6,576 bases of DNA from JAHECQ01 sp047638695 (GCA_047638695.1 JBLINY010000184.1:1-6576), one strand, 5' to 3'; counted from the first letter of the stretch, positions 1 through 5,039 are shown. Numbers and translations: made by a program. The notes: generated by a model from the sequence alone, not told the origin.

Positions 1-117
1 AGCAAAGGTTGAAGTCATTTCGCAACCTAACGCCGGACTGTGGGAGCCGTATGACGGGAGACTGTCACGTACGGTTCTGAGAGAGCGGGAGGGGGAGGTT
101 CCCTCCCGCTACTCACC
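1..117 (+). mobile_element. Group II intron, 3' end (domains V and VI)
   Basis: The catalytic core of a group II intron is visible. Domain V occupies 44-77 (34 nt): an 8-bp lower stem (44-51 with 70-77) starting GAGCCG and ending CGGTTC, a U-A pair (52/67) with a two-base bulge CG at 68-69, a 5-bp upper stem (53-57 with 62-66), and a GAGA tetraloop of GNRA type at 58-61. The AGC triad is at 45-47. After a short linker, domain VI is a strong hairpin (84-93 with 101-110) followed by CTACTCAC, the usual 3' terminus with the branch-point adenosine near 111. The 3' splice site should lie at about 115-117. The reverse-transcriptase/maturase gene normally in domain IV lies upstream of the window; whether its last codons reach into positions 1-40 cannot be told. 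All domain V pairs are intact, so the core could be functional. Confidence 0.88.
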
Positions 118-137
118 ACGGGTGCCGCGGTCGGTGC

Positions 138-167
138 GGTAGGAGTACTACTGGTAGGATTCCTACC
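138..167 (+). promoter_or_regulatory. vapBC-1 operator and probable extended -10 promoter
   Basis: A palindrome GGTAGGA-T-TCCTACC (153-167) ends at the base before the vapB start codon, and a further direct copy of the half-site GGTAGGA lies at 138-144, one and a half turns upstream. This is a typical place for autoregulation by the VapBC complex. The same stretch reads TGG-TAGGAT (152-160), an extended -10 that would start transcription at about 167-168 and give a leaderless mRNA. Alternatively AGGA at 156-159 is a Shine-Dalgarno sequence 8 nt from the ATG. Either way, bound repressor would cover the signal. Confidence 0.6.
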
Positions 168-395
168 ATGAAGGTAACCGAGAAGGGTCAAATCACTATC
201 CCGAAGGACATTCGTGACGCACTCGGCATCGGGGCGGGCACTGAGGTTGAGTTCGAGCGCGACAATGAGACCATTGTGGTGCGAAAGGCCAGCGGTCGTC
301 CGACTAGAGGCCGCCAGCTTGCCGAGCGGCTTCGAGGTCGCGGCGACGTCGCGATGACGACCAGCGAGATCATGGCTCTCACCCGGGAATCGTGA
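168..395 (+). CDS. vapB: VapB antitoxin, AbrB/SpoVT fold
   Basis: A 75-residue antitoxin of a type II toxin-antitoxin pair. Residues 1-41 form a swapped-hairpin AbrB/MazE/SpoVT DNA-binding domain; the signature VTEKGQITIPKDIRDALGI followed by GAGTEVEFE is clear. The basic linker (about 42-58, rich in Arg and Gly) leads to a C-terminal helix (about 60-75, TTSEIMALTRES) of the kind that inserts into the PIN-domain active site of the cognate toxin. The dimer should bind the palindrome just upstream and repress the operon, more tightly with toxin bound. The stop is one base before the vapC start, so the two are translationally coupled. Length is normal for the family. The start is set by the operator/-10 directly in front of it. 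Confidence 0.9.
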   Translation: MKVTEKGQITIPKDIRDALGIGAGTEVEFERDNETIVVRKASGRPTRGRQLAERLRGRGDVAMTTSEIMALTRES

Positions 396-396
396 C

Positions 397-810
397 ATGG
401 CCTATGGGACCCTGGTTGACAGCAACGTGTTGTTGGACATCATGACCGAAGATCCGGTCTGGCTGGAATGGTCGGCCACGGCCCTCTCGGAGGCGGCCGA
501 AACCGGGCCGCTGTACATCAACCCGGTCATCTATTCGGAAGTGTCCATCAGGTTCTCAACGATCGAGGCCCTCGAGGACGCACTCCCACATGAGGACTAT
601 CGGCGCGAGCCCATTCCACGGGCCGCAGCGTTCCTCGCCAGTAAGGCGTTTCTGAACTACAGACGAAACCAGGGCACGAAGACAACAACGCTTCCCGACT
701 TCTTCATCGGCGCCCACGCGGCGATTGCCGAACGGCAACTTCTTACCAGAGACGTCAGCCGCTATCGCACCTACTTCCCGACGGTGTCACTCCTAGCGCC
801 GAGCGACTGA
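397..810 (+). CDS. vapC: VapC toxin, PIN-domain ribonuclease
   Basis: A 137-residue PIN-domain toxin, a Mg2+-dependent endoribonuclease; VapC family members usually cleave tRNA or rRNA at one site. The four acidic residues of the active site are visible: D8 in LVDSNVLLD, E48 in IYSEVS, D101 in LPDFFIGAHA and D119 in LLTRDVSRYRTYFP. The RYRTYFP ending is characteristic of this VapC subgroup. GGGA at 385-388 gives a ribosome binding site 8 nt before the ATG, and the gene follows vapB after one base. All catalytic residues are present, so the toxin looks active. The target RNA cannot be predicted from sequence. Confidence 0.9.
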   Translation: MAYGTLVDSNVLLDIMTEDPVWLEWSATALSEAAETGPLYINPVIYSEVSIRFSTIEALEDALPHEDYRREPIPRAAAFLASKAFLNYRRNQGTKTTTLPDFFIGAHAAIAERQLLTRDVSRYRTYFPTVSLLAPSD

Positions 811-877
811 GTCAGACTCGCGGATGTCCGAGAGCCTGTGACCAGGCGTTTCGCTTCACCCAGCGACCAACTCAGCG

Positions 878-1040
878 GGCCATGTTGCATTGAGCGATCC
901 CGTCGGTTTGGATCGGCCGACCCGATCAGTCTTTGCGCGCGCCATTATCGCTTGACCAGGGAAAATAGAGTGACGAACGAAGTGGAGCTTCGTGTGGCCG
1001 ACTCCGAAATCATCTCGCCGTGGCTTAATGCAACAGTGCC
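878..1040 (+). mobile_element. MITE-like non-autonomous IS derivative (163 bp)
   Basis: The right end AATGCAACAGTGCC (1027-1040) is the exact inverse complement of GGCACTGTTGCATT, the end of the IS at 6306-6319. The left end (878-895) reads GGCCATGTTGCATTGAGC, with the fourth and fifth bases changed relative to that IS. Positions 883-1027 match 6311-6455 over 145 bp with four mismatches and no gap. The element therefore carries both termini and one subterminal arm of the IS but no transposase, as expected for an internally deleted derivative. No clear target duplication flanks it. A short GTG-initiated reading frame (970-1077) crosses the right end; it is not supported as a gene. Confidence 0.75.
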
Positions 1041-1201
1041 CTTTGGAACGCCTGGACCGTACAGCGAGGCGGGCTAGCGACGCTAGGAAGCTGTACAAGA
1101 TGTGAAACACACATCACAGGATCGGCCGGTGTCTGCCCTGTTCAACGCCCGCGTCCGAGTTTCGGGCACCCCACAGGCTCTCAGGCCGCGTGCTGGATGG
1201 G
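1041..1201. other. Intergenic remainder with a nested inverted repeat
   Basis: No gene is supported between the MITE and the second vapBC promoter. The only structure seen is a nested inverted repeat: GTACAGC at 1059-1065 with GCTGTAC at 1090-1096, enclosing the palindrome CTAGCG-A-CGCTAG at 1074-1086. It has no T-tract and is not obviously a terminator. It could be a protein-binding site or scar of an older insertion. The stretch 811-877 after vapC-1 likewise holds nothing clear. Confidence 0.35.
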
Positions 1202-1240
1202 TTGACTCCTATCAGCCTGAATAGGTAGATTGGTTCCTAT
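1202..1240 (+). promoter_or_regulatory. vapBC-2 promoter and operator
   Basis: TTGACT at 1202-1207 (-35) and TAGATT at 1226-1231 (-10), 18 bp apart, form a good sigma-70-type promoter. The predicted start of transcription falls at about 1238-1239, on the A of the ATG, implying a leaderless message. Inverted half-sites CCTAT (1208-1212) and ATAGG (1221-1225) fill the spacer, and a third half-site CCTAT (1236-1240) overlaps the start codon. This suits autorepression by a ribbon-helix-helix VapB. No transcript data support the leaderless reading; it is inferred from spacing. Confidence 0.55.
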
Positions 1241-1481
1241 GGCCTTGAGTATCAAGAGTGAGCGAGCAGACCAGCTGGCGCGTGATCTCGCTGAGCTGAC
1301 AGGAGAGTCGATCACCGATGCGGTCGTGGCGTCGCTCGAAGCTCGACTCGAAGTGGAGCGTCGTCGTCGTCGGGCCTTGGGGCTTGGCGACATCGTGGAC
1401 CGTTTTGGTCGGTTGCCGTTGCTCGATGAACGAGATCCCGATGACATCATCGGTTACGACGAGCACGGGCTACCGGTGTGA
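1239..1481 (+). CDS. vapB: VapB antitoxin, PSK/ribbon-helix-helix type
   Basis: An 80-residue antitoxin of the PSK operon transcription factor family. The N-terminal MALSIKSERADQLARDLAEL and GESITDAV form the ribbon-helix-helix DNA-binding unit (about 1-30). A basic helix with five consecutive Arg follows (about 38-46). The C-terminal tail ends in IIGYDEHGLPV, a hallmark of this antitoxin family that contacts the toxin. The ATG at 1239 is chosen over an in-frame TTG at 1230 because MALSIK is the conserved family start and the promoter places the transcript start there. The last codons overlap the toxin start by 4 nt (GTGA). It is unrelated to the AbrB-type antitoxin of the first operon. Confidence 0.9.
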   Translation: MALSIKSERADQLARDLAELTGESITDAVVASLEARLEVERRRRRALGLGDIVDRFGRLPLLDERDPDDIIGYDEHGLPV

Positions 1482-1864
1482 TTGTCGTCGACACATCGGC
1501 GATCGTCGCGGTGTTGTTTGACGAGGATGGCAGTGGGGAACTGGAGGGTCGGCTGCTCGGCGAGCAATGTGTAATGTCGGCCGCGACTCGAGTGGAGCTC
1601 GGAATTGTGATCGAAGCCAAGAGGGGTTCAGCGGGGACGCAGCTCTTGGAGGAGTTGCTGGGTCGTGTAGCGATCGAAGTGGTGGCAATCGATGCGGAGC
1701 TCGCTGAGGAAGCGATTGTGGCCTGGCGTCGCTTCGGGAAGGGCCGTCATCAGGCTGGTCTGAACTTCGGTGACACATTCTCGTATGCTCTTGCGCGGCG
1801 GCTGGGTCAACCGCTCCTCTTTGTTGGTGACGACTTCTCGCGGACTGACGTCACCCTGACTTGA
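1478..1864 (+). CDS. vapC: VapC toxin, PIN-domain ribonuclease
   Basis: A 128-residue PIN-domain toxin that pairs with the PSK-type VapB upstream. It begins at a GTG overlapping the antitoxin stop (GTGA), so translation is coupled and no separate ribosome binding site is needed. Catalytic acids are D5 in MIVVDTSAIVAVL, E40 in TRVELG, D99 in LNFGDTFSYALA and D118/D119 in LLFVGDDFSRTDV. LNFGD and GDDFSRTD are diagnostic of the actinobacterial/proteobacterial VapC group partnered with this VapB type. Length and residues are intact. Expected activity is site-specific RNA cleavage; the RNA target is unknown. It shares only the PIN fold with the first VapC. Confidence 0.92.
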   Translation: MIVVDTSAIVAVLFDEDGSGELEGRLLGEQCVMSAATRVELGIVIEAKRGSAGTQLLEELLGRVAIEVVAIDAELAEEAIVAWRRFGKGRHQAGLNFGDTFSYALARRLGQPLLFVGDDFSRTDVTLT

Positions 1865-2181
1865 TCGCCTTCAGCTGAAAGATGTGGGGCGGAATTTCCT
1901 GTTGTGAGGTGCTGACCAGGTGAAACGTGGAGTTTCTCGCTGCAGCGAGTCCGATCCAGCTTGACCGCTGTCGCCGTGGGCTAAGGGTTGCAATCCCCCT
2001 GCGACACCATACAAACCCCTGGTCAGAGGGTATGGAAAAGCTCCTAGGGTGTGGGGGCCGGATATTGCGTCGTGCCTGGTCAGGCTGCGTTTCGGTATTC
2101 GTTGATGAGGCCGTCGCAGTGGGTTGATTTCAGGACCCGAAGGTGATGTCACTGCACTGGCGGCGGCGCCTCGACAGACTC
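1865..2181. other. Convergent intergenic region, no intact gene
   Basis: This 317-bp stretch lies between the convergent vapC-2 and nucleotidyltransferase genes and should contain both transcript ends. The best hairpin is CCATAC (2007-2012) with its complement inside GGGTATGG (2028-2035), with CCC (2016-2018) able to extend the pairing across an AAA bulge. No T-tract follows, so a terminator role is only a guess. Open frames here lack family resemblance and start signals, apart from the transposase-tail fragment listed separately. Confidence 0.4.
2080..2148 (-). pseudogene. Possible transposase/integrase C-terminal fragment
   Basis: Read on the minus strand, 2121-2080 encodes HCDGLINEYRNAA followed by a stop. 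From memory this resembles the extreme C-terminus of integrase-core (IS3/IS481-type) actinobacterial transposases. The frame is closed by a stop at 2151-2149, only about 22 codons in all, so at most a remnant is left, with no catalytic domain. The similarity is short and could be chance; a translated search of this frame would decide. Confidence 0.25.
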
Positions 2182-2934
2182 TCAGCCGAAGATCTTCGTG
2201 GCCGATTCGAAGTCCTCGCGGGTGTCGATTTCGGTCCACGCGAGGTCGGTGACGTCCAGTGCCTCGAACGCAACGCCGTTCGCGATCAGGAGTTCGTAGG
2301 CGCCTTCGTAGTACTCCTGAAGGTTCTGCGGGTTGTGCATCATGGTTCTGAGCTCGGCGAAGAGGAGCTTGGCTGTTTCGCCGTTGATCATCTCGATGCC
2401 GATGGACTCGCCGACTGCTTCGCTCGGTGACAGTGACTTGCTTACTTTGGCAACGCGGGTGTCGCCCGACAAGGTGACCTTTACCTCTTCGGCATCGAGC
2501 TGAATGTTCCGGTCGATGCAGAGTTGATTGTTTCCGGCACTTGACAGCAATCTCTGAAGAATCTCGACGTCGAAGACTACGTCGCCGTCGAACTTCACGA
2601 AGCTCGACTGTCCGACCGCGTCCTCGGCAAGCATCAAGGAGTACCCGGTGTTCGTTTCGCTGTAGCGAGCGTTGACGATGAATTGCACGTCGAGATCGGG
2701 AAAGGTGTCTCGCACGAAGGATTCGATGTGCTCGTGCAGGTAGCCGAGAACGATGATGGTCTCATCAATGCCGCATGATCCGATGTTGGTCAGCATTCGT
2801 TCCAGAATGGGAACACCACCTACCTGCAAGAGGGTCTTCGGACAGTTGTCGGTTAGGGGGCGAATTCTCGACCCGACCCCCGCGGCCAGGATGATCGCCT
2901 TGGGGGGCGAAAGGTCAGCCTGGGTTGATGTCAT
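2182..2934 (-). CDS. LicC/PntC-like nucleotidyltransferase (putative head-group cytidylyltransferase)
   Basis: A 250-residue single-domain nucleotidyltransferase of the sugar-phosphate/choline-phosphate type. The nucleotide-binding signature is at residues 13-33: AIILAAGVGSRIRPLTDNCPK, giving GxGxR and the PK pair with K33. NTGYSL (95-100), FVKFDGDVVFD (112-122, metal-binding D116/D118) and EIDTREDF (235-242, second metal ligand) follow the LicC order. Such enzymes join a phosphoryl or phosphonyl group to CMP from CTP. Next to an AEP-transaminase-like gene and a CDP-alcohol phosphatidyltransferase, the likely reaction is CTP + AEP to CMP-AEP (PntC activity), but phosphocholine, phosphoethanolamine or inositol phosphate are possible substrates. 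The ATG at 2934 overlaps the upstream stop as ATGA; a GTG 51 nt upstream would only add a basic stretch encoded within the upstream gene. It is the last gene of the operon and cytosolic. Confidence 0.8.
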   Translation of the reverse strand: MTSTQADLSPPKAIILAAGVGSRIRPLTDNCPKTLLQVGGVPILERMLTNIGSCGIDETIIVLGYLHEHIESFVRDTFPDLDVQFIVNARYSETNTGYSLMLAEDAVGQSSFVKFDGDVVFDVEILQRLLSSAGNNQLCIDRNIQLDAEEVKVTLSGDTRVAKVSKSLSPSEAVGESIGIEMINGETAKLLFAELRTMMHNPQNLQEYYEGAYELLIANGVAFEALDVTDLAWTEIDTREDFESATKIFG

Positions 2935-3707
2935 TTGGCGACTCTTTCGTTTTGGCCGAGTTCGATGTTGCGCCCTCGCTGCCACGTACGAGAGATGCCA
3001 AGAACGGTCTGGCTGACGGCGAAGACCCAGAGCATGGGCGCGAGTTGGTCAACGACTAGCGCCAGCGACAGCATGAAGATGAACACACCTTCGTTGAATT
3101 CGAGGATCTTGTGTTGCTCGCGGACGAACCACTTCAGGGCACCAAACAGATCAAACCCTCGAACCGCTGTAGCCGGTTGCGTGTCGAGTGACAGCGGTCC
3201 GGCGTCCTGTTCCAGGTAGCGGCTGTTCCGCGACATTTCAATGTGGATTTCGACGTATTTTGTGTAGCCGCGCTGCGAGTAGAACGCCACTCCGATGAAG
3301 GCCAGGAAAATTGGTAGGACTTCTCCTGACTGTTCATAGGCGGCGTAGCCAGCTGCACCGAACCAGAGCGAGACCTGCAGCTGGTCTGTCGCTCGATCGA
3401 AAAAACTGCCGGACGCGCTGGTTGTCTGCCGGTACCGGGCCATCTGCCCGTCCATGCAGTCAAAGACATGGCTCAGGTGAATGAGAGCAGCAGCGAGAAT
3501 GAAGTTGACGGTGCCGCCGATGCCGATCAGTGCCGCAGCGATAAGGGCGGTCACGAACGATACGAGCGTGACAAGGTTCGGGGTAAGCCATCTGATGTCT
3601 ACGGCGAGGTAGTTGAACAAGACGGCGATTGGAGCGGTCACGAACGAGGACCACCATTCGTCGTCGCGTGTCTTGGTCGCCCAAAGGCGGGTCATTTTGT
3701 CGTTCAT
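2931..3707 (-). CDS. CDP-alcohol phosphatidyltransferase family membrane protein
   Basis: A 258-residue integral membrane enzyme. The family motif DGx2ARx8Gx3Dx3D is complete: D86, G87, A90, R91, G100, D104 and D108, with the extra D83 just before. These residues bind the metal ions and the CDP moiety. Hydrophobic segments are near residues 22-38, 43-64, 66-82, 110-125, 129-143, 205-222 and 224-240. A polar stretch at about 144-200 separates the last two from the rest, and TPNLVT (42-47) is the usual entry to the catalytic helices. The enzyme should move a head group from a CDP/CMP-activated donor to a lipid alcohol, with CMP released. The donor is presumably made by the nucleotidyltransferase whose ATG overlaps this stop. 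ATG 3707 is preferred to an in-frame TTG at 3746, which would overlap the upstream gene by 26 nt. The Shine-Dalgarno is weak, suggesting coupling (13-nt gap). Confidence 0.88.
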   Translation of the reverse strand: MNDKMTRLWATKTRDDEWWSSFVTAPIAVLFNYLAVDIRWLTPNLVTLVSFVTALIAAALIGIGGTVNFILAAALIHLSHVFDCMDGQMARYRQTTSASGSFFDRATDQLQVSLWFGAAGYAAYEQSGEVLPIFLAFIGVAFYSQRGYTKYVEIHIEMSRNSRYLEQDAGPLSLDTQPATAVRGFDLFGALKWFVREQHKILEFNEGVFIFMLSLALVVDQLAPMLWVFAVSQTVLGISRTWQRGRNIELGQNERVAK

Positions 3708-3720
3708 GGGTGCCGCGCTG

Positions 3721-4932
3721 TCAGACCGGAACGGCGGTCGGCGCAATCGTGATCGGGCCCGGCGAGATTTGCCGTAGCTGGTTGACGTTTGGCGGTGCTA
3801 CTCGTGGTATTCCCGTGAGCGCGTCCGCGAGCGCCCGGAGGAACCGTTTGATGTCGAGCTTGGAGAGCTCACCAATGCTCCCTACCTGGAAGACGCGACC
3901 CGCGAGTGGTCCTTTGCCTTCGTAGATGATGATCGACTGCTTGCGCAGTGAGTGGCGGAGCTGATCGATGTCGACGTGAGGAGGGAGGTGCACGGTTGTC
4001 AATACCGAGCACATGTCGTCGGTCTCCAACAAGTACGTGAGCCCGAGCTTGGTCATGCCCTTCCGGAGTCTTGTGGCGGTGCGAAGAATCTTGGCCCGCC
4101 GGCCCGGAACGGTTTCGATCAGGATGTTGGCCAACGCTTGGTTCAGTGCGTAGAAGAGCGGTACTGCTGGGGTGTTCGGGGTTTGGGAACGCTGGGTGGC
4201 GAACTGGAAGAATTTGTGGAGATTCAGGTATGCGGTCTTGGCTGGAAGGGCTGCCAGTTTCTCGAACTCGTCCCTCTTGCCAATGACGAACGACAGGCCA
4301 GCGTATGAGCCGATTGCTTTCGAGCTCGAGGCAGAGCAGAACGCGATGTTGTCGCGTTCCATGTCGATGGCCTCGGCGCCAGCGCTACTCACGCAGTCAA
4401 CTAGCAGGATCGCGTTGTGGGACTTTGCGAGGGAGCCGATCGCAGCGAGCGGGTTCAACATGCCCGAGCTCGTTTCGTGGTGAGCTACTGCGATGACGTC
4501 GATCCGGTGATCTCGTAGATAGTTGTCGATGACGTTGAGATCGAGTGCGGTTCCCCACGGAAACGTGAGCTGGAAGGTGTTGCTGTTGTGGATCTCGGAG
4601 GTCGCGTGGAGACGTTCACCGAATTCTCCGTTGGACAGGATGAGGATGTTCTGGTCGCCAACAACCGACGCGAGCATGGCCTCATTGGCGGCGCTACCCG
4701 AGCCGGTGATGACCACGGCCTGGTAGTGCTGGGGTTCTCTGATTTCGAAGAGCCGAAGGAGCTGAGCTTCGACACTGCGGAACAGCTGCTCGAACTCGAT
4801 TTCTCGATGGCAGATGTCTTCACGGGCAATTGCGTCTCGGACGTTGGCGGAGACGTTCACTGGACCGGGAGTAAAGAGGAGAAGTTTGTTCAGCGGTGGG
4901 TTGCCTGCATCTGTGAGATTCGCTGTCTTCAT
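3721..4932 (-). CDS. phnW: Class V aminotransferase, 2-aminoethylphosphonate-pyruvate transaminase-like
   Basis: A 403-residue PLP-dependent class V aminotransferase. Landmarks: FTPGPVNVSANVRDA (20-34), the PLP phosphate-binding turn GSGSAANEA (77-85), HHETSSGMLNP (151-161), D179 in VDCVSSAG (contacts the pyridine nitrogen) and K205 in SASSSKAIG (Schiff-base lysine). HHETSSGMLNP and the TPGP start match PhnW best among the families I know. PhnW interconverts AEP + pyruvate and phosphonoacetaldehyde + alanine. A biosynthetic direction fits because the next two genes look like head-group activation and transfer enzymes. The last about 33 residues form a Pro-rich tail (from about 371) beyond the usual fold. 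ATG 4932 follows GAAGGA; an upstream in-frame ATG at 4977 lies before the predicted transcript start and is rejected. Other class V members (serine-glyoxylate type) remain possible. It is the first gene of the operon. Confidence 0.75.
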   Translation of the reverse strand: MKTANLTDAGNPPLNKLLLFTPGPVNVSANVRDAIAREDICHREIEFEQLFRSVEAQLLRLFEIREPQHYQAVVITGSGSAANEAMLASVVGDQNILILSNGEFGERLHATSEIHNSNTFQLTFPWGTALDLNVIDNYLRDHRIDVIAVAHHETSSGMLNPLAAIGSLAKSHNAILLVDCVSSAGAEAIDMERDNIAFCSASSSKAIGSYAGLSFVIGKRDEFEKLAALPAKTAYLNLHKFFQFATQRSQTPNTPAVPLFYALNQALANILIETVPGRRAKILRTATRLRKGMTKLGLTYLLETDDMCSVLTTVHLPPHVDIDQLRHSLRKQSIIIYEGKGPLAGRVFQVGSIGELSKLDIKRFLRALADALTGIPRVAPPNVNQLRQISPGPITIAPTAVPV

Positions 4933-4979
4933 GTTTCCTTCTTTGTCATGGCCTGACGGCCAACATCGTGTGAACATGG

Positions 4980-4999
4980 AGTATATCGAATCTGATTCG
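4980..4999 (-). promoter_or_regulatory. Promoter -10 and candidate TetR operator for the lipid operon
   Basis: On the minus strand TATACT (4985-4980) is a near-consensus -10 box about 48 nt before the aminotransferase ATG. Immediately upstream of it, in the -35/-10 spacer, is the perfect palindrome CGAATC-T-GATTCG (4987-4999). The -35 region (around 5003-5008) is weak. A repressor bound at the palindrome would block RNA polymerase. The divergent TetR gene is the natural candidate. Confidence 0.55.
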
Positions 5000-5026
5000 T
5001 GCTAAACGACTTGAAACTGTAAGTGG

Positions 5027-5039
5027 CGATGTTGCATCG
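5027..5039 (+). promoter_or_regulatory. Second palindrome in the divergent region
   Basis: CGATG-TTG-CATCG is a perfect inverted repeat 21 nt before the TetR start codon. The left part CGATGTTG also occurs inverted as CAACATCG at 4961-4968, inside the 5' leader of the divergent operon. It may be an operator for autoregulation of the TetR gene, but no base sequence is shared with the palindrome at 4987-4999, so only one of them may be the true TetR site. Confidence 0.35.

Noticed and set aside
27..398. Minus-strand open frame of 123 codons over the intron end and vapB
   Set aside because: It crosses domain V/VI and antisense of the clear vapB gene, and the translation has no family resemblance.
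838..1077. Open frame within and beyond the MITE (and the matching GTG frame in the IS copy from 6398)
   Set aside because: The frame runs through the terminal repeat into unrelated flank in one copy and diverges in the other after 19 shared codons, so it is probably incidental to the element arm.
1927..2127. Plus-strand frame in the convergent intergenic region
   Set aside because: No ribosome binding site or recognisable product; it overlaps the probable transposase-tail fragment on the other strand.
1871..2239. Minus-strand 122-codon frame downstream of the nucleotidyltransferase
   Set aside because: It overlaps the 3' end of the nucleotidyltransferase gene in another frame and its composition looks like an out-of-frame translation.
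2935..2985. Upstream GTG start for the nucleotidyltransferase
   Set aside because: It adds a basic stretch encoded within the transferase gene; the ATGA overlap at 2934-2931 is the usual coupling arrangement and starts close to the conserved nucleotide-binding loop.
4933..4977. Upstream ATG for the aminotransferase
   Set aside because: It lies at or before the predicted transcript start from the TATACT box and lacks a ribosome binding site, while the ATG at 4932 follows GAAGGA.
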